A DNA stretch of 6,674 nt, from NCBI GenBank assembly GCA_013815395.1, contig JACDGH010000145.1, positions 1 through 6,674 on the forward strand, in the 5' to 3' direction. This document shows positions 1 through 5,771 of this stretch, piece after piece. The DNA comes from Parachlamydiaceae bacterium. Lineage in GTDB: Bacteria; Chlamydiota; Chlamydiia; Chlamydiales; Parachlamydiaceae. Numbering within the stretch: position 1 is the stretch's first letter; every line of letters begins with the position of its first letter. The notes below the pieces were generated by a model. It saw only the letters and a list, made by a program, of their open reading frames with translations, had not been told where the DNA came from and did no database searches. The translations under genes and the position numbers were made by a program.

Positions 1-246
1 CCTATAGCCACCTTAAAAGAATCGAATTCTACACCCCTCCCTCGACCAAAGAAAATGAATATAGAAAAAGAAGAAAAATCCCTGATTTTTAATGGAAAAA
101 GGCCTCCAATCTTAGGAAAGGAAGAACTTAAATTAGCCTTACAGACTACACAAAAGCTCAATACAACTTATTTACCATTGCCAAATAGCGCTATTTTGGA
201 TGACAATAATGATTGTCCTTGTCCTTGCCCAAGCCTATGCTTCTGA
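1..246 (+). CDS. Hypothetical protein, 3' end only (Cys-Pro-rich C-terminus)
   Basis: The frame is open from the left edge to a TGA stop, giving 81 residues with no interruption. I do not recognise the protein. An ATG lies at position 55, but no Shine-Dalgarno-like sequence precedes it and the frame is open upstream, so the gene more likely begins outside the window. The visible part is hydrophilic and lysine-rich (a KEEKS stretch, then GKRPP and GKEEL), with no membrane segment. It ends in a low-complexity tail in which Cys and Pro alternate (DCPCPCPSLCF), encoded by imperfect tandem hexamers around 213-231. Such a tail could bind metal or form disulfides, but that is speculation. Nothing else occupies this stretch. 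It could also be a degenerate gene end or a chance open frame. Confidence 0.45.
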   Translation, partial: PIATLKESNSTPLPRPKKMNIEKEEKSLIFNGKRPPILGKEELKLALQTTQKLNTTYLPLPNSAILDDNNDCPCPCPSLCF

Positions 247-430
247 TCGACTACCGCTAAATTACTCATCTTATGCAAATTAAACACTCTGAGATATATT
301 TTTAAACGGATTTAACGACTTAACACCCCCAAACCTTTCCCTCGAACCAATAACTCATTCTATTCTCTTTTTTTATAAACTAAAATAAGGTTTAATGATT
401 ATCAAATCTTGTTTTTAATTACATCACTAT
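247..430. other. Intergenic region without a recognisable gene
   Basis: This AT-rich stretch lies between the stop of the left-edge frame and the promoter of the small gene. I see no tRNA, no open frame of useful length on either strand, and no convincing terminator. The T-run at 367-373 is not preceded by a stem. A six-codon frame at about 397-417 preceded by AAGG is too short to call. Confidence 0.5.
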
Positions 431-481
431 TAAAAAATAATAAGAAAAATGGTTGACCTATTTTGTTTATGCTTTTATAAT
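431..481 (+). promoter_or_regulatory. Strong sigma70-type promoter with A-rich upstream tract
   Basis: The -35 element TTGACC at 453-458 matches five of six consensus bases. The spacer is exactly 17 bp, and the -10 element at 476-481 is a perfect TATAAT. An A-rich tract at 431-449 resembles an UP element. The predicted start of transcription is at 487-489, giving a leader of about 50 nt before the ATG at 537. This is by far the best promoter match in the window. Confidence 0.75.
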
Positions 482-536
482 TCTGGATATCGAGACGATT
501 TAACAATCACCTAAGATAAGTTAAGAGGATTACAAA

Positions 537-728
537 ATGAAAAATCTTAATTTCACAAAAATAAAAAAAGCTGTCAATACAGAGATGATATCATTTATAA
601 TGTACTCCTATGATGTTATTTCTGATTTAAAAAAACAATCTTCTAAAACTTTCAAAAATACTCTATTTTTCAGATTAATGCTGAAAGAAACGAGTTCACC
701 ATTATTATATAGCTCAAAAAAAACTTGA
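537..728 (+). CDS. Small hypothetical protein, 63 residues
   Basis: I do not recognise this protein. The case for a real gene rests on its context. A near-consensus promoter lies 56 nt upstream, and AAGAGGA at 523-529 gives a good ribosome binding site 7 nt before the ATG. The product is basic (Lys-rich at both ends), with a mixed hydrophobic stretch around residues 17-28 (MISFIMYSYDVI) too short and too interrupted for a clear membrane helix. There is no signal peptide and no known motif. The transcript contains a 6-bp hairpin at 668-686 and another 7-bp hairpin at 711-731 overlapping the stop codon, so the locus might instead make a structured small RNA. Small orphan genes are common in chlamydia-like genomes. 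Transcription seems likely; translation is less certain. Confidence 0.5.
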   Translation: MKNLNFTKIKKAVNTEMISFIMYSYDVISDLKKQSSKTFKNTLFFRLMLKETSSPLLYSSKKT

Positions 729-731
729 GCT
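711..731 (+). terminator. Hairpin at end of small gene, weak terminator candidate
   Basis: A perfect 7-bp stem pairs AGCTCAA (711-717) with TTGAGCT (725-731) around a 7-nt A-rich loop, and overlaps the stop codon of the 63-codon gene. The sequence that follows is only CTATTT, not a proper U-run, so efficient intrinsic termination is doubtful. Confidence 0.3.
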
Positions 732-751
732 CTATTTAAAACAAGCTTTGC

Positions 752-768
752 TTAACTATTAACTATTA
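752..768. repeat. Short tandem repeat TTAACTA, 2.4 copies
   Basis: TTAACTA occurs at 752-758 and again directly at 759-765, followed by a partial third copy TTA. It lies in the AT-rich spacer between the small gene and the exported-protein gene. It could be part of a binding site or simply low-complexity AT sequence. Confidence 0.3.
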
Positions 769-798
769 TGTTAAACCATATTATTAATATAGTGGTTT

Positions 799-836
799 AT
801 CTTAGATGTCACACTATTTCTTGGCCTAGCTAAGAT
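799..836. repeat. Inverted repeat ATCTTAG / CTAAGAT
   Basis: Perfect 7-bp arms at 799-805 and 830-836 are separated by 24 nt. The stem can be extended by three further pairs across a one-base bulge. It lies about 100 nt upstream of the exported-protein gene, so an operator or RNA stem-loop is possible. No run of T follows, so it is not a typical terminator. Confidence 0.3.
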
Positions 837-928
837 TAAAATCAATGTGTCAAATTTAATTTATGTAGTAGTTGTGTTTAGCTTATTAAACTAAAATGCA
901 TTTTATTATAAACCTTAATTAATTGACC

Positions 929-934
929 GGAGGT
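929..934 (+). promoter_or_regulatory. Strong Shine-Dalgarno GGAGGT deciding the ATG at 938
   Basis: GGAGGT sits 3 nt before the ATG at 938, with its GGAGG core 4 nt away. It is a full match to the 16S anti-Shine-Dalgarno core. A TTG at 923 is in the same frame, but starting there would place the ribosome binding site inside the coding sequence. The ATG is therefore the start. Confidence 0.8.
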
Positions 935-937
935 CAC

Positions 938-1486
938 ATGAAACTATTTAATCAAAAAAAATCAACATTTTTCCTAAAACTTTTTGCTGCTGCCTTTTTA
1001 GCATTAAGTGCTTCACCTTTGCTAGCTTCGATCACAGATAACGCCAAAAGTGATTTAAATTCATATTTTGAGAAAGCGCCATGGTTAGGTTTAATTACTG
1101 ACGAAATTACTTATGGCCCTGTTAAGATTTCTCATGTACACCTACATGATGGTGATAAAGTTGTTTTTGCAGCACCTGGTGATGAACTCCATGGCTCACT
1201 TAAATACCGTATTAAATCGGACGATCTTGCAACTTTTCATTTAAACCATTTAGTTATTGGAATTAAAGGAGAAGGCCCACAAGATTGCCTTACACATAAT
1301 GTCGGCGTTTGGGATTCCCACGGAAAAACACGCTTTAAGCTAAAAGCTCCAGAGAAAGCTGGAATTTATGAAGTAAGATTTTTATTGACAGAAGGATTGA
1401 CTTGCAGTAATGCCCGTGACACTTGGGAATTCGGAGAAAAAGTGCCTGGATCCAATGCCACAATAGGCGTCATTATTGTTGAATAA
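938..1486 (+). CDS. Exported protein of unknown function, Ig-like beta pattern, 182 residues
   Basis: Residues 1-30 form a Sec-type signal peptide: a basic N-region (KK at 7-8, K14), a hydrophobic core at 15-29, and probable cleavage near A30/S31 (PLLA then S). The mature part of about 150 residues has no further membrane segment, so it is likely periplasmic, surface-associated or secreted. It reads as alternating beta strands: AAPGDELHG at 78-86, HLNHLVIGI at 101-109, APEKAGIYEVRF at 137-148, and IGVIIVE at the very end. The APxxxGxYxVxF stretch is typical of Ig-like sandwich domains. C117 and C156 are the only cysteines and could form a disulfide. I recall stand-alone secreted domains with similar features (PG near the N-end, paired Cys, AP...G.Y, terminal iGviiV), but I cannot name the family. 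No clear sigma70 promoter is visible just upstream. It converges on the aro operon and shares the terminator region, without implying a shared function. Confidence 0.85.
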   Translation: MKLFNQKKSTFFLKLFAAAFLALSASPLLASITDNAKSDLNSYFEKAPWLGLITDEITYGPVKISHVHLHDGDKVVFAAPGDELHGSLKYRIKSDDLATFHLNHLVIGIKGEGPQDCLTHNVGVWDSHGKTRFKLKAPEKAGIYEVRFLLTEGLTCSNARDTWEFGEKVPGSNATIGVIIVE

Positions 1487-1500
1487 TAAGCACCATTTGT

Positions 1501-1544
1501 AAAAAAATGCAGCACGATATTATCTTAAAAAATAATATCGTGCT
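1501..1544 (-). terminator. Intrinsic terminator of the aro operon
   Basis: A perfect 13-bp stem pairs 1511-1523 (AGCACGATATTAT) with 1532-1544, with an 8-nt loop. Read on the minus strand it is followed by GCA and then seven T residues (A-run at 1501-1507 on the plus strand). This orientation terminates the leftward aro transcript about 30 nt after the aroDE stop codon. Confidence 0.85.
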
Positions 1545-1578
1545 AAATATTAGGGTCAACGCGACCCTAATATTTTTT
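1545..1578 (+). terminator. Intrinsic terminator of the exported-protein gene
   Basis: A perfect 13-bp stem pairs 1545-1557 (AAATATTAGGGTC) with 1563-1575 around the 5-nt loop AACGC. The plus strand then runs into TTTTTT at 1573-1578. The last two bases of this T-run are also part of the aroDE stop codon on the other strand. It abuts the opposite-facing terminator with no base between the two stems. Confidence 0.85.
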
Positions 1579-3046
1579 AAGAAAGGGCTCGAATCACCTC
1601 ATTTTCCATCATTCTTTTTCCTTCTACATTTATATAGCGATTTTCAAACCATAAATTAAACTGACCCAATGCCTGCTCGATAAACATGTGATAACCATAA
1701 ATGACCCTACACTCTTTACGCAGGGCCTGTTTTAAAAATTCAGTTTCGCGGGGTTTAGTTACAATATCCATGATAATAGCGTGAGGCAGAATATAATCAG
1801 GGGATATAGGTAGAGGAACAGAAGTGCAGTTGATTAAAATATCATACCCTGCTTCGTAACAATTTTGCATATCTTCTATCCCTACACCCACACAATTTAA
1901 AGATTTTGCAAGTTGAAGCGCCTTTTCAGCATCTCTATTGGCAATAGTAACAATCGCACCTCTTTGACATGCCTCATAGGCAATCGCTTTGGCAGCACCA
2001 CCTGCACCAATAATTACGATCCGTTTTTCATTAACAAGACACAACTTCTCAATTGCATTTAATGCTCCAAATCCATCCGTATTAAATCCTAAGACCTTAT
2101 TTGCTTTAAAATAAAGGGTGTTAACAGCTCCGATGTCAATAGCTTGAGGATTAATGTCATCAAGAAAAGCAAGCACGTGTTCTTTTAAGGGCATTGTGAC
2201 ACTCAACCCCTGAAAAGGCATTTTTTTTGCAAATTGTAAGAAGTCATGAAGCTCTTCTGGTCGAACTTGAATTTTAATATAGACAGCATCTAAATCAAAG
2301 CTTGCAAATAAGGCATTATGCGTCTTGTCACTAATGCTTAAATCAACAGGGTCACCTATTAAACCATAGAGTAGAGTGTTAGGGTTTAACCTCTTATGAT
2401 GATATCTTTCGATAAGTGTTTTGGCTGAAAGTTGTCCGGGGGCAGAAATTTGATCATCTTTTAAGGAGGCATAAGTGATCGCACATTTCATTAAAGGAGC
2501 AAGAATTCGGCTAATTTGTCCATGCCCCCCCATGCTTATAGCGATCAATCTAGTATGAGGCTTTCTTGCCCAGCAGATCAATTTTAAAGCATCTATACAA
2601 TTATTGGCGGTCACTGCAATTTTATATAAAAATGCAGGAATTTTTTGCATTTCCTGATATATCATTTCTAAATTGTCTGGAGTCTCTTTAAAATTATGGT
2701 AAGAAAGGATTAGCCTAACCTCCGGGTATTTAGAAAGCTCTTCAAAAAATTGAGGTAAAATGTCATTTTCTAAATCGAAATATTCTGGTTTTAATGCTAA
2801 CAGAAGGAGTATGTCAGCTAATCGATTTCCTTCTGTTTGTGTGTAGTTGCCCCCCTGCGCTTGACTCCTTAGAGTAAAAATCATTGGAATAGTAAATTCA
2901 TTTCGCAAAATTTTAAGGGCCTCTAAATCCAGTGAATTGAAGTAATCGAGACGTAATTCCACTAAATCAGAATAAGCAATAGCTTGTCTAATCTGTTCAT
3001 AAGCTTCTTCAAAAGTTGGACCTTTAATAACTATACAGATCATCAT
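1577..3046 (-). CDS. aroDE: Bifunctional 3-dehydroquinate dehydratase / shikimate dehydrogenase (AroDE)
   Basis: This 489-residue cytosolic fusion dehydrates 3-dehydroquinate and then reduces 3-dehydroshikimate to shikimate with NADPH. Residues 1-215 are a type I dehydroquinase: ELRLD (E30, R32), TLR (R60), SYHNF with catalytic H117, YKIA with Schiff-base K142, SMGGHGQISR at 171-180, and SAPGQ at 201-205. Residues 227-489 are the dehydrogenase: substrate site LSISDKTHN (236-244), SVTMPLK with catalytic K288, GAVNT (306-310), NTDG with D324, the nucleotide loop GAGGAAKA (347-354), NRD (370-372), and GYHMFIEQ (451-458). Several substrate-site positions differ from the usual HSxSP and NVTxPxK motifs. 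TGA lies directly before the first ATG in frame, so the start is the tandem ATGATG at 3046 or 3043. No ribosome binding site sits at normal distance (AAGGAA ends 16 nt away). The 23-nt overlap with aroB suggests translational coupling. It is the last gene of the operon. The same fusion is known from chlamydiae and plants. Confidence 0.95.
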   Translation of the reverse strand: MMICIVIKGPTFEEAYEQIRQAIAYSDLVELRLDYFNSLDLEALKILRNEFTIPMIFTLRSQAQGGNYTQTEGNRLADILLLLALKPEYFDLENDILPQFFEELSKYPEVRLILSYHNFKETPDNLEMIYQEMQKIPAFLYKIAVTANNCIDALKLICWARKPHTRLIAISMGGHGQISRILAPLMKCAITYASLKDDQISAPGQLSAKTLIERYHHKRLNPNTLLYGLIGDPVDLSISDKTHNALFASFDLDAVYIKIQVRPEELHDFLQFAKKMPFQGLSVTMPLKEHVLAFLDDINPQAIDIGAVNTLYFKANKVLGFNTDGFGALNAIEKLCLVNEKRIVIIGAGGAAKAIAYEACQRGAIVTIANRDAEKALQLAKSLNCVGVGIEDMQNCYEAGYDILINCTSVPLPISPDYILPHAIIMDIVTKPRETEFLKQALRKECRVIYGYHMFIEQALGQFNLWFENRYINVEGKRMMENEVIRALS

Positions 3047-4142
3047 TCATCCATTGTAAGGCTTCCTTAACCAAAATTTCTTCCACGTGGACACAGTAAC
3101 TGGAGTCCGTGATTTGGGGTGAACCAATCTTTTCAATAGTCACAAATCGCGCTTGCCCTTTGATCGATTTTTTATCAAAAGCCATGGCTTCCAGAATGCG
3201 TGATATTGGAAATTGAAAGGGTAATTTCAAAGGCAGATCATACTGAATAAGAATTCTTTTTATTCTTTCAAACGATTCGGAGTCGAGCACTTTAAGCTTT
3301 AGTGACAAATAACTTTCGACTAAAAGTCCAATAGCCACAGCTTCTCCATGCGAAAGAGTATAATGAGTTAAATTTTCTAAGGCATGCCCAATGGTATGAC
3401 CAAAATTCAAAAGATGTCTTTTTCCGCGCTCTCTTTCATCTTGTTCCACAATTTCTTTCTTGATGCGGCAGCTTTCAAAAATCGCCTTCTCAACCACATC
3501 CAAATCTAATGCTAAAAGTTGAAGGGCATTATTTTCAAGGTATTCAAATAAATGATGATCTGCGACTAAACCATGTTTAATCATCTCTACAACGCCATTA
3601 GCAAATTCATACTTAGGCAAACTCTTTAGAGTAAGTATATCAATAACCACTTTTTTAGGATGATAGATGCATCCAAGAAGATTTTTGCCATAAGAGACAT
3701 TGACACCTGTTTTACCGCCTATGCTTGCATCCACCATTCCTAGAAGCGAAGTAGGAATCATTACGAGAGGAATTCCGCGGCAATAGGTGGCCGCCAGATA
3801 CCCTGCGATGTCAGTGACTACACCCCCACCTAAGGCGATCACACAAGAATCACGCCCAAATCCCTTTTCAAACAAATTGTTTTCCAAAAGTTCTTTCGTG
3901 GTGCGCGTTTTGTGCTGTTCTCCGCTGGGAAAAGAAAATAAATTGACCTTCAAACCCGATGAAGATAACAGTTTCTCCAACTTTTTTCCATATAATGGTG
4001 CAACGATGTCATCTGTAATAATTGCAAATCTTGAGGCTAGATTGCTTAAATATTTTATTTGTGAATTTAATATTCCGCGCCCAATTTCAATTTCGTATGC
4101 ATTAGAAACGTTAGGAATTGTACAAAAAAATCTTTGTATCAT
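3024..4142 (-). CDS. aroB: 3-dehydroquinate synthase AroB
   Basis: AroB converts DAHP to 3-dehydroquinate, the second step of the shikimate pathway, in the cytosol with NAD+ and a divalent metal, usually zinc. The 372-residue chain shows the family pattern throughout. The NAD-binding stretch ALGGGVVTDIAGY is at 103-115, with YCRGI following. PTSLLGMVDASIGGKTGVN lies at 130-148, including K144, and GKNLLG at 152-157. The metal ligands are E186 (GVVEMIKHG), H249 (NFGHTIGHALE) and H265 (LSHGE). I chose the ATG at 4142 because it overlaps the aroC TGA as ATGA, a classic coupled start, and MIQRFF begins where family members normally begin. An in-frame ATG at 4154 would add four residues (MCQT) and overlap aroC by 16 nt. 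Neither start has a good Shine-Dalgarno. The length is normal for AroB, with no missing key residue seen. Confidence 0.95.
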   Translation of the reverse strand: MIQRFFCTIPNVSNAYEIEIGRGILNSQIKYLSNLASRFAIITDDIVAPLYGKKLEKLLSSSGLKVNLFSFPSGEQHKTRTTKELLENNLFEKGFGRDSCVIALGGGVVTDIAGYLAATYCRGIPLVMIPTSLLGMVDASIGGKTGVNVSYGKNLLGCIYHPKKVVIDILTLKSLPKYEFANGVVEMIKHGLVADHHLFEYLENNALQLLALDLDVVEKAIFESCRIKKEIVEQDERERGKRHLLNFGHTIGHALENLTHYTLSHGEAVAIGLLVESYLSLKLKVLDSESFERIKRILIQYDLPLKLPFQFPISRILEAMAFDKKSIKGQARFVTIEKIGSPQITDSSYCVHVEEILVKEALQWMNDDLYSY

Positions 4143-5230
4143 AGTTTGGCACATCTATTTAAAAGGATTGCGTCAGCAATTACTAATGCAGCCATCGCCT
4201 CTACAATCGGGACAGCTCGAATGGCAACGCAAGGATCATGCCTCGATCCCTCAGGAAGCTTGATCGTGGCCTGTTCCCCTAAAATTGTAAGGGTTTCCTG
4301 TGATTTTGCAATACTCGAGGTAGGCTTAAAAGCCACTCTTCCAATTATCGGCATGCCTGTAGAAATCCCGCCTAGAGTTCCTCCGGCATAATTTGTTTGT
4401 GTCTGCACCTTATTGAGTTCTTTAGTAAATAGGTCGTTATGTTCAGACCCGGTCATGGTTACAGATTGAAATCCCGAGCCTATCTCAAACCCCTTGGTGG
4501 CAGGCAAACTCATCATAGCATATGCAAGGTTAGCCTCTAATTTTTCATAAATCGGATCACCAAGTCCTGCAGGGACTGCTAAAACAATAAATTCAATAAT
4601 TCCACCTAAAGATTCCCCTTCCACCTTTGCTTTTTCAATTAAAGTAATCATAGCAGAAGTTGCCTGGGCATCTGGACAGAATATAGGGCTTTCATGAGTT
4701 AAGGTGCGCAAAAGTGCGCTATTGTTCGCATAAATGGGGGCTATGACCGTACTAATTTGCTTAATGTATGCTGTCAATTGAATGCCGTGATACTCTAAAA
4801 ACTTTTTAGCAATAGCACCCGCAGCCACACGACAAGCTGTTTCGCGCGCAGAAGAGCGCCCCCCTCCCCTGTAATCAAAAATTCCATATTTTTCCAAATA
4901 AGTATAATTGGCATGTCCCGGTCTAAGTAAATCTTTGATCGGCTCATATTTGCTAGAATCCGCATCTTTGTTTGGAATAATAATAGAAATAGGTGTTCCG
5001 CTTGTTTTGCCTTCAAATACCCCTGAGAGAATTTCAGCCCTGTCAGCCTCCTTCCTTGGTGAAGTATAAGGATTTCTGCCGGGAGCACGCATAGCCAAGG
5101 CAACATTAATGTCATCATCACTGATTTCTAGTCCAGCTGGACATCCATCAATAACTACCCCAATTGCTTTACCATGCGATTCTCCCCAGGTAGTAATTTT
5201 AAAAATGTTTCCAAAAGAATTACTCGCCAT
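4139..5230 (-). CDS. aroC: Chorismate synthase AroC
   Basis: AroC performs the last step, 1,4-elimination of phosphate from EPSP to give chorismate, using reduced FMN. The 363-residue length is typical. Family signatures are all present: GESHG at 16-20 with active-site H19, RPGHA at 103-107 with active-site H106, GGGRSSARETA at 122-132, GGISTG at 287-292 followed by FKPTSSI at 301-307, and RHDPCVAIR at 330-338. The frame extends upstream to an ATG at 5290, which would add 20 residues inside aroK. I prefer the ATG at 5230 because AGGAAAGG lies just before it and MASNSFGNIFKITTWGESHG matches the usual N-terminus. With this start it overlaps aroK by 11 nt and aroB by 4 nt. No flavin reductase is encoded nearby, so FMN reduction must come from elsewhere in the cell if this is the monofunctional type. 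Confidence 0.96.
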   Translation of the reverse strand: MASNSFGNIFKITTWGESHGKAIGVVIDGCPAGLEISDDDINVALAMRAPGRNPYTSPRKEADRAEILSGVFEGKTSGTPISIIIPNKDADSSKYEPIKDLLRPGHANYTYLEKYGIFDYRGGGRSSARETACRVAAGAIAKKFLEYHGIQLTAYIKQISTVIAPIYANNSALLRTLTHESPIFCPDAQATSAMITLIEKAKVEGESLGGIIEFIVLAVPAGLGDPIYEKLEANLAYAMMSLPATKGFEIGSGFQSVTMTGSEHNDLFTKELNKVQTQTNYAGGTLGGISTGMPIIGRVAFKPTSSIAKSQETLTILGEQATIKLPEGSRHDPCVAIRAVPIVEAMAALVIADAILLNRCAKL

Positions 5231-5756
5231 ACCTTTCCTGATTTTTCGAATTTGTACAAATTTGAGATTTAGCAATTTCCAAAGCAACATCCTCGATCGA
5301 TTTATTATCTACATTAATGATTTGATCGGCATACTTCAAGTAAAGCGGCTGCCGAAATTGATATAAAGATTTTGCCTCAAAAATATTTTTAAATAGCGGA
5401 CGTGACTTGTCATCAACCAAACGCTCGGCAATAGTTTCAAAACATGCATTCAAGAAAAAAATTTGATCGCAAGGCGCTTTTAAGTAGTCTAAAGTAATTT
5501 TGTTCAATACTACGCCAGCGCCAGTTGAAATAATCATATCTTCTTCTATAGAGGCATATTCCTGAGCAAGCGCAATTTCTGTTTCCCGCAAAAGCAATTC
5601 CCCACCTTTAGAAAAGACTTCATGCATATTTTTCGCGCTTGTTTTATGGAGTACAAGTTCATCCATCTCAATTACTGGTTGTTTGAGAAGCAAGCCTAAC
5701 TGTTTGGATACGGTAGATTTGCCAGAACCCATAAAACCAATCAAAATAATTTTCAT
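5220..5756 (-). CDS. aroK: Shikimate kinase (AroK/AroL)
   Basis: The enzyme phosphorylates the 3-hydroxyl of shikimate with ATP in the cytosol. At 178 residues it is a normal single-domain member of the P-loop kinase family. The Walker A loop GFMGSGKST is at 7-15. EMDE supplies the shikimate-contacting D32, and GGELLLRETE gives R57. The lid arginine is R119 in SRPLF, and the adenine-side motif FRQPLYLKYAD is at 134-144. The usual triple-glycine loop reads TGAG at 78-81, with Ala80 (codon GCT) in place of the middle Gly. The start ATG at 5756 has AGGT four nt upstream. The gene follows aroA by 15 nt, and its last 11 nt overlap aroC. Chlamydial annotations often call this gene aroL; the sequence alone does not separate the two names. 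Confidence 0.93.
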   Translation of the reverse strand: MKIILIGFMGSGKSTVSKQLGLLLKQPVIEMDELVLHKTSAKNMHEVFSKGGELLLRETEIALAQEYASIEEDMIISTGAGVVLNKITLDYLKAPCDQIFFLNACFETIAERLVDDKSRPLFKNIFEAKSLYQFRQPLYLKYADQIINVDNKSIEDVALEIAKSQICTNSKNQERYGE

Positions 5757-5771
5757 ATCGACCTAAAATTT

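Noticed and set aside
923..937. TTG start adding five residues (MTGGH) to the exported protein
   Set aside because: The GGAGGT ribosome binding site would fall inside the coding region; the ATG at 938 is ideally placed for it and begins a standard signal peptide.
3787..4391. Plus-strand open frames across aroB and aroC
   Set aside because: They are antisense to well-conserved enzyme sequence, have no ribosome binding sites, and read as shadow translations.
4795..5121. Minus-strand 108-codon frame inside aroC
   Set aside because: It is out of frame with aroC, whose signatures GGGRSSARETA and RPGHA are encoded in the same bases.
5231..5290. Twenty-residue N-terminal extension of AroC
   Set aside because: The extension lies within aroK, does not resemble chorismate synthase, and the ATG at 5230 has a good ribosome binding site and the family N-terminus.
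5109..5366. Plus-strand frame opposite the aroK/aroC junction
   Set aside because: Antisense shadow of conserved coding sequence; no start signals.
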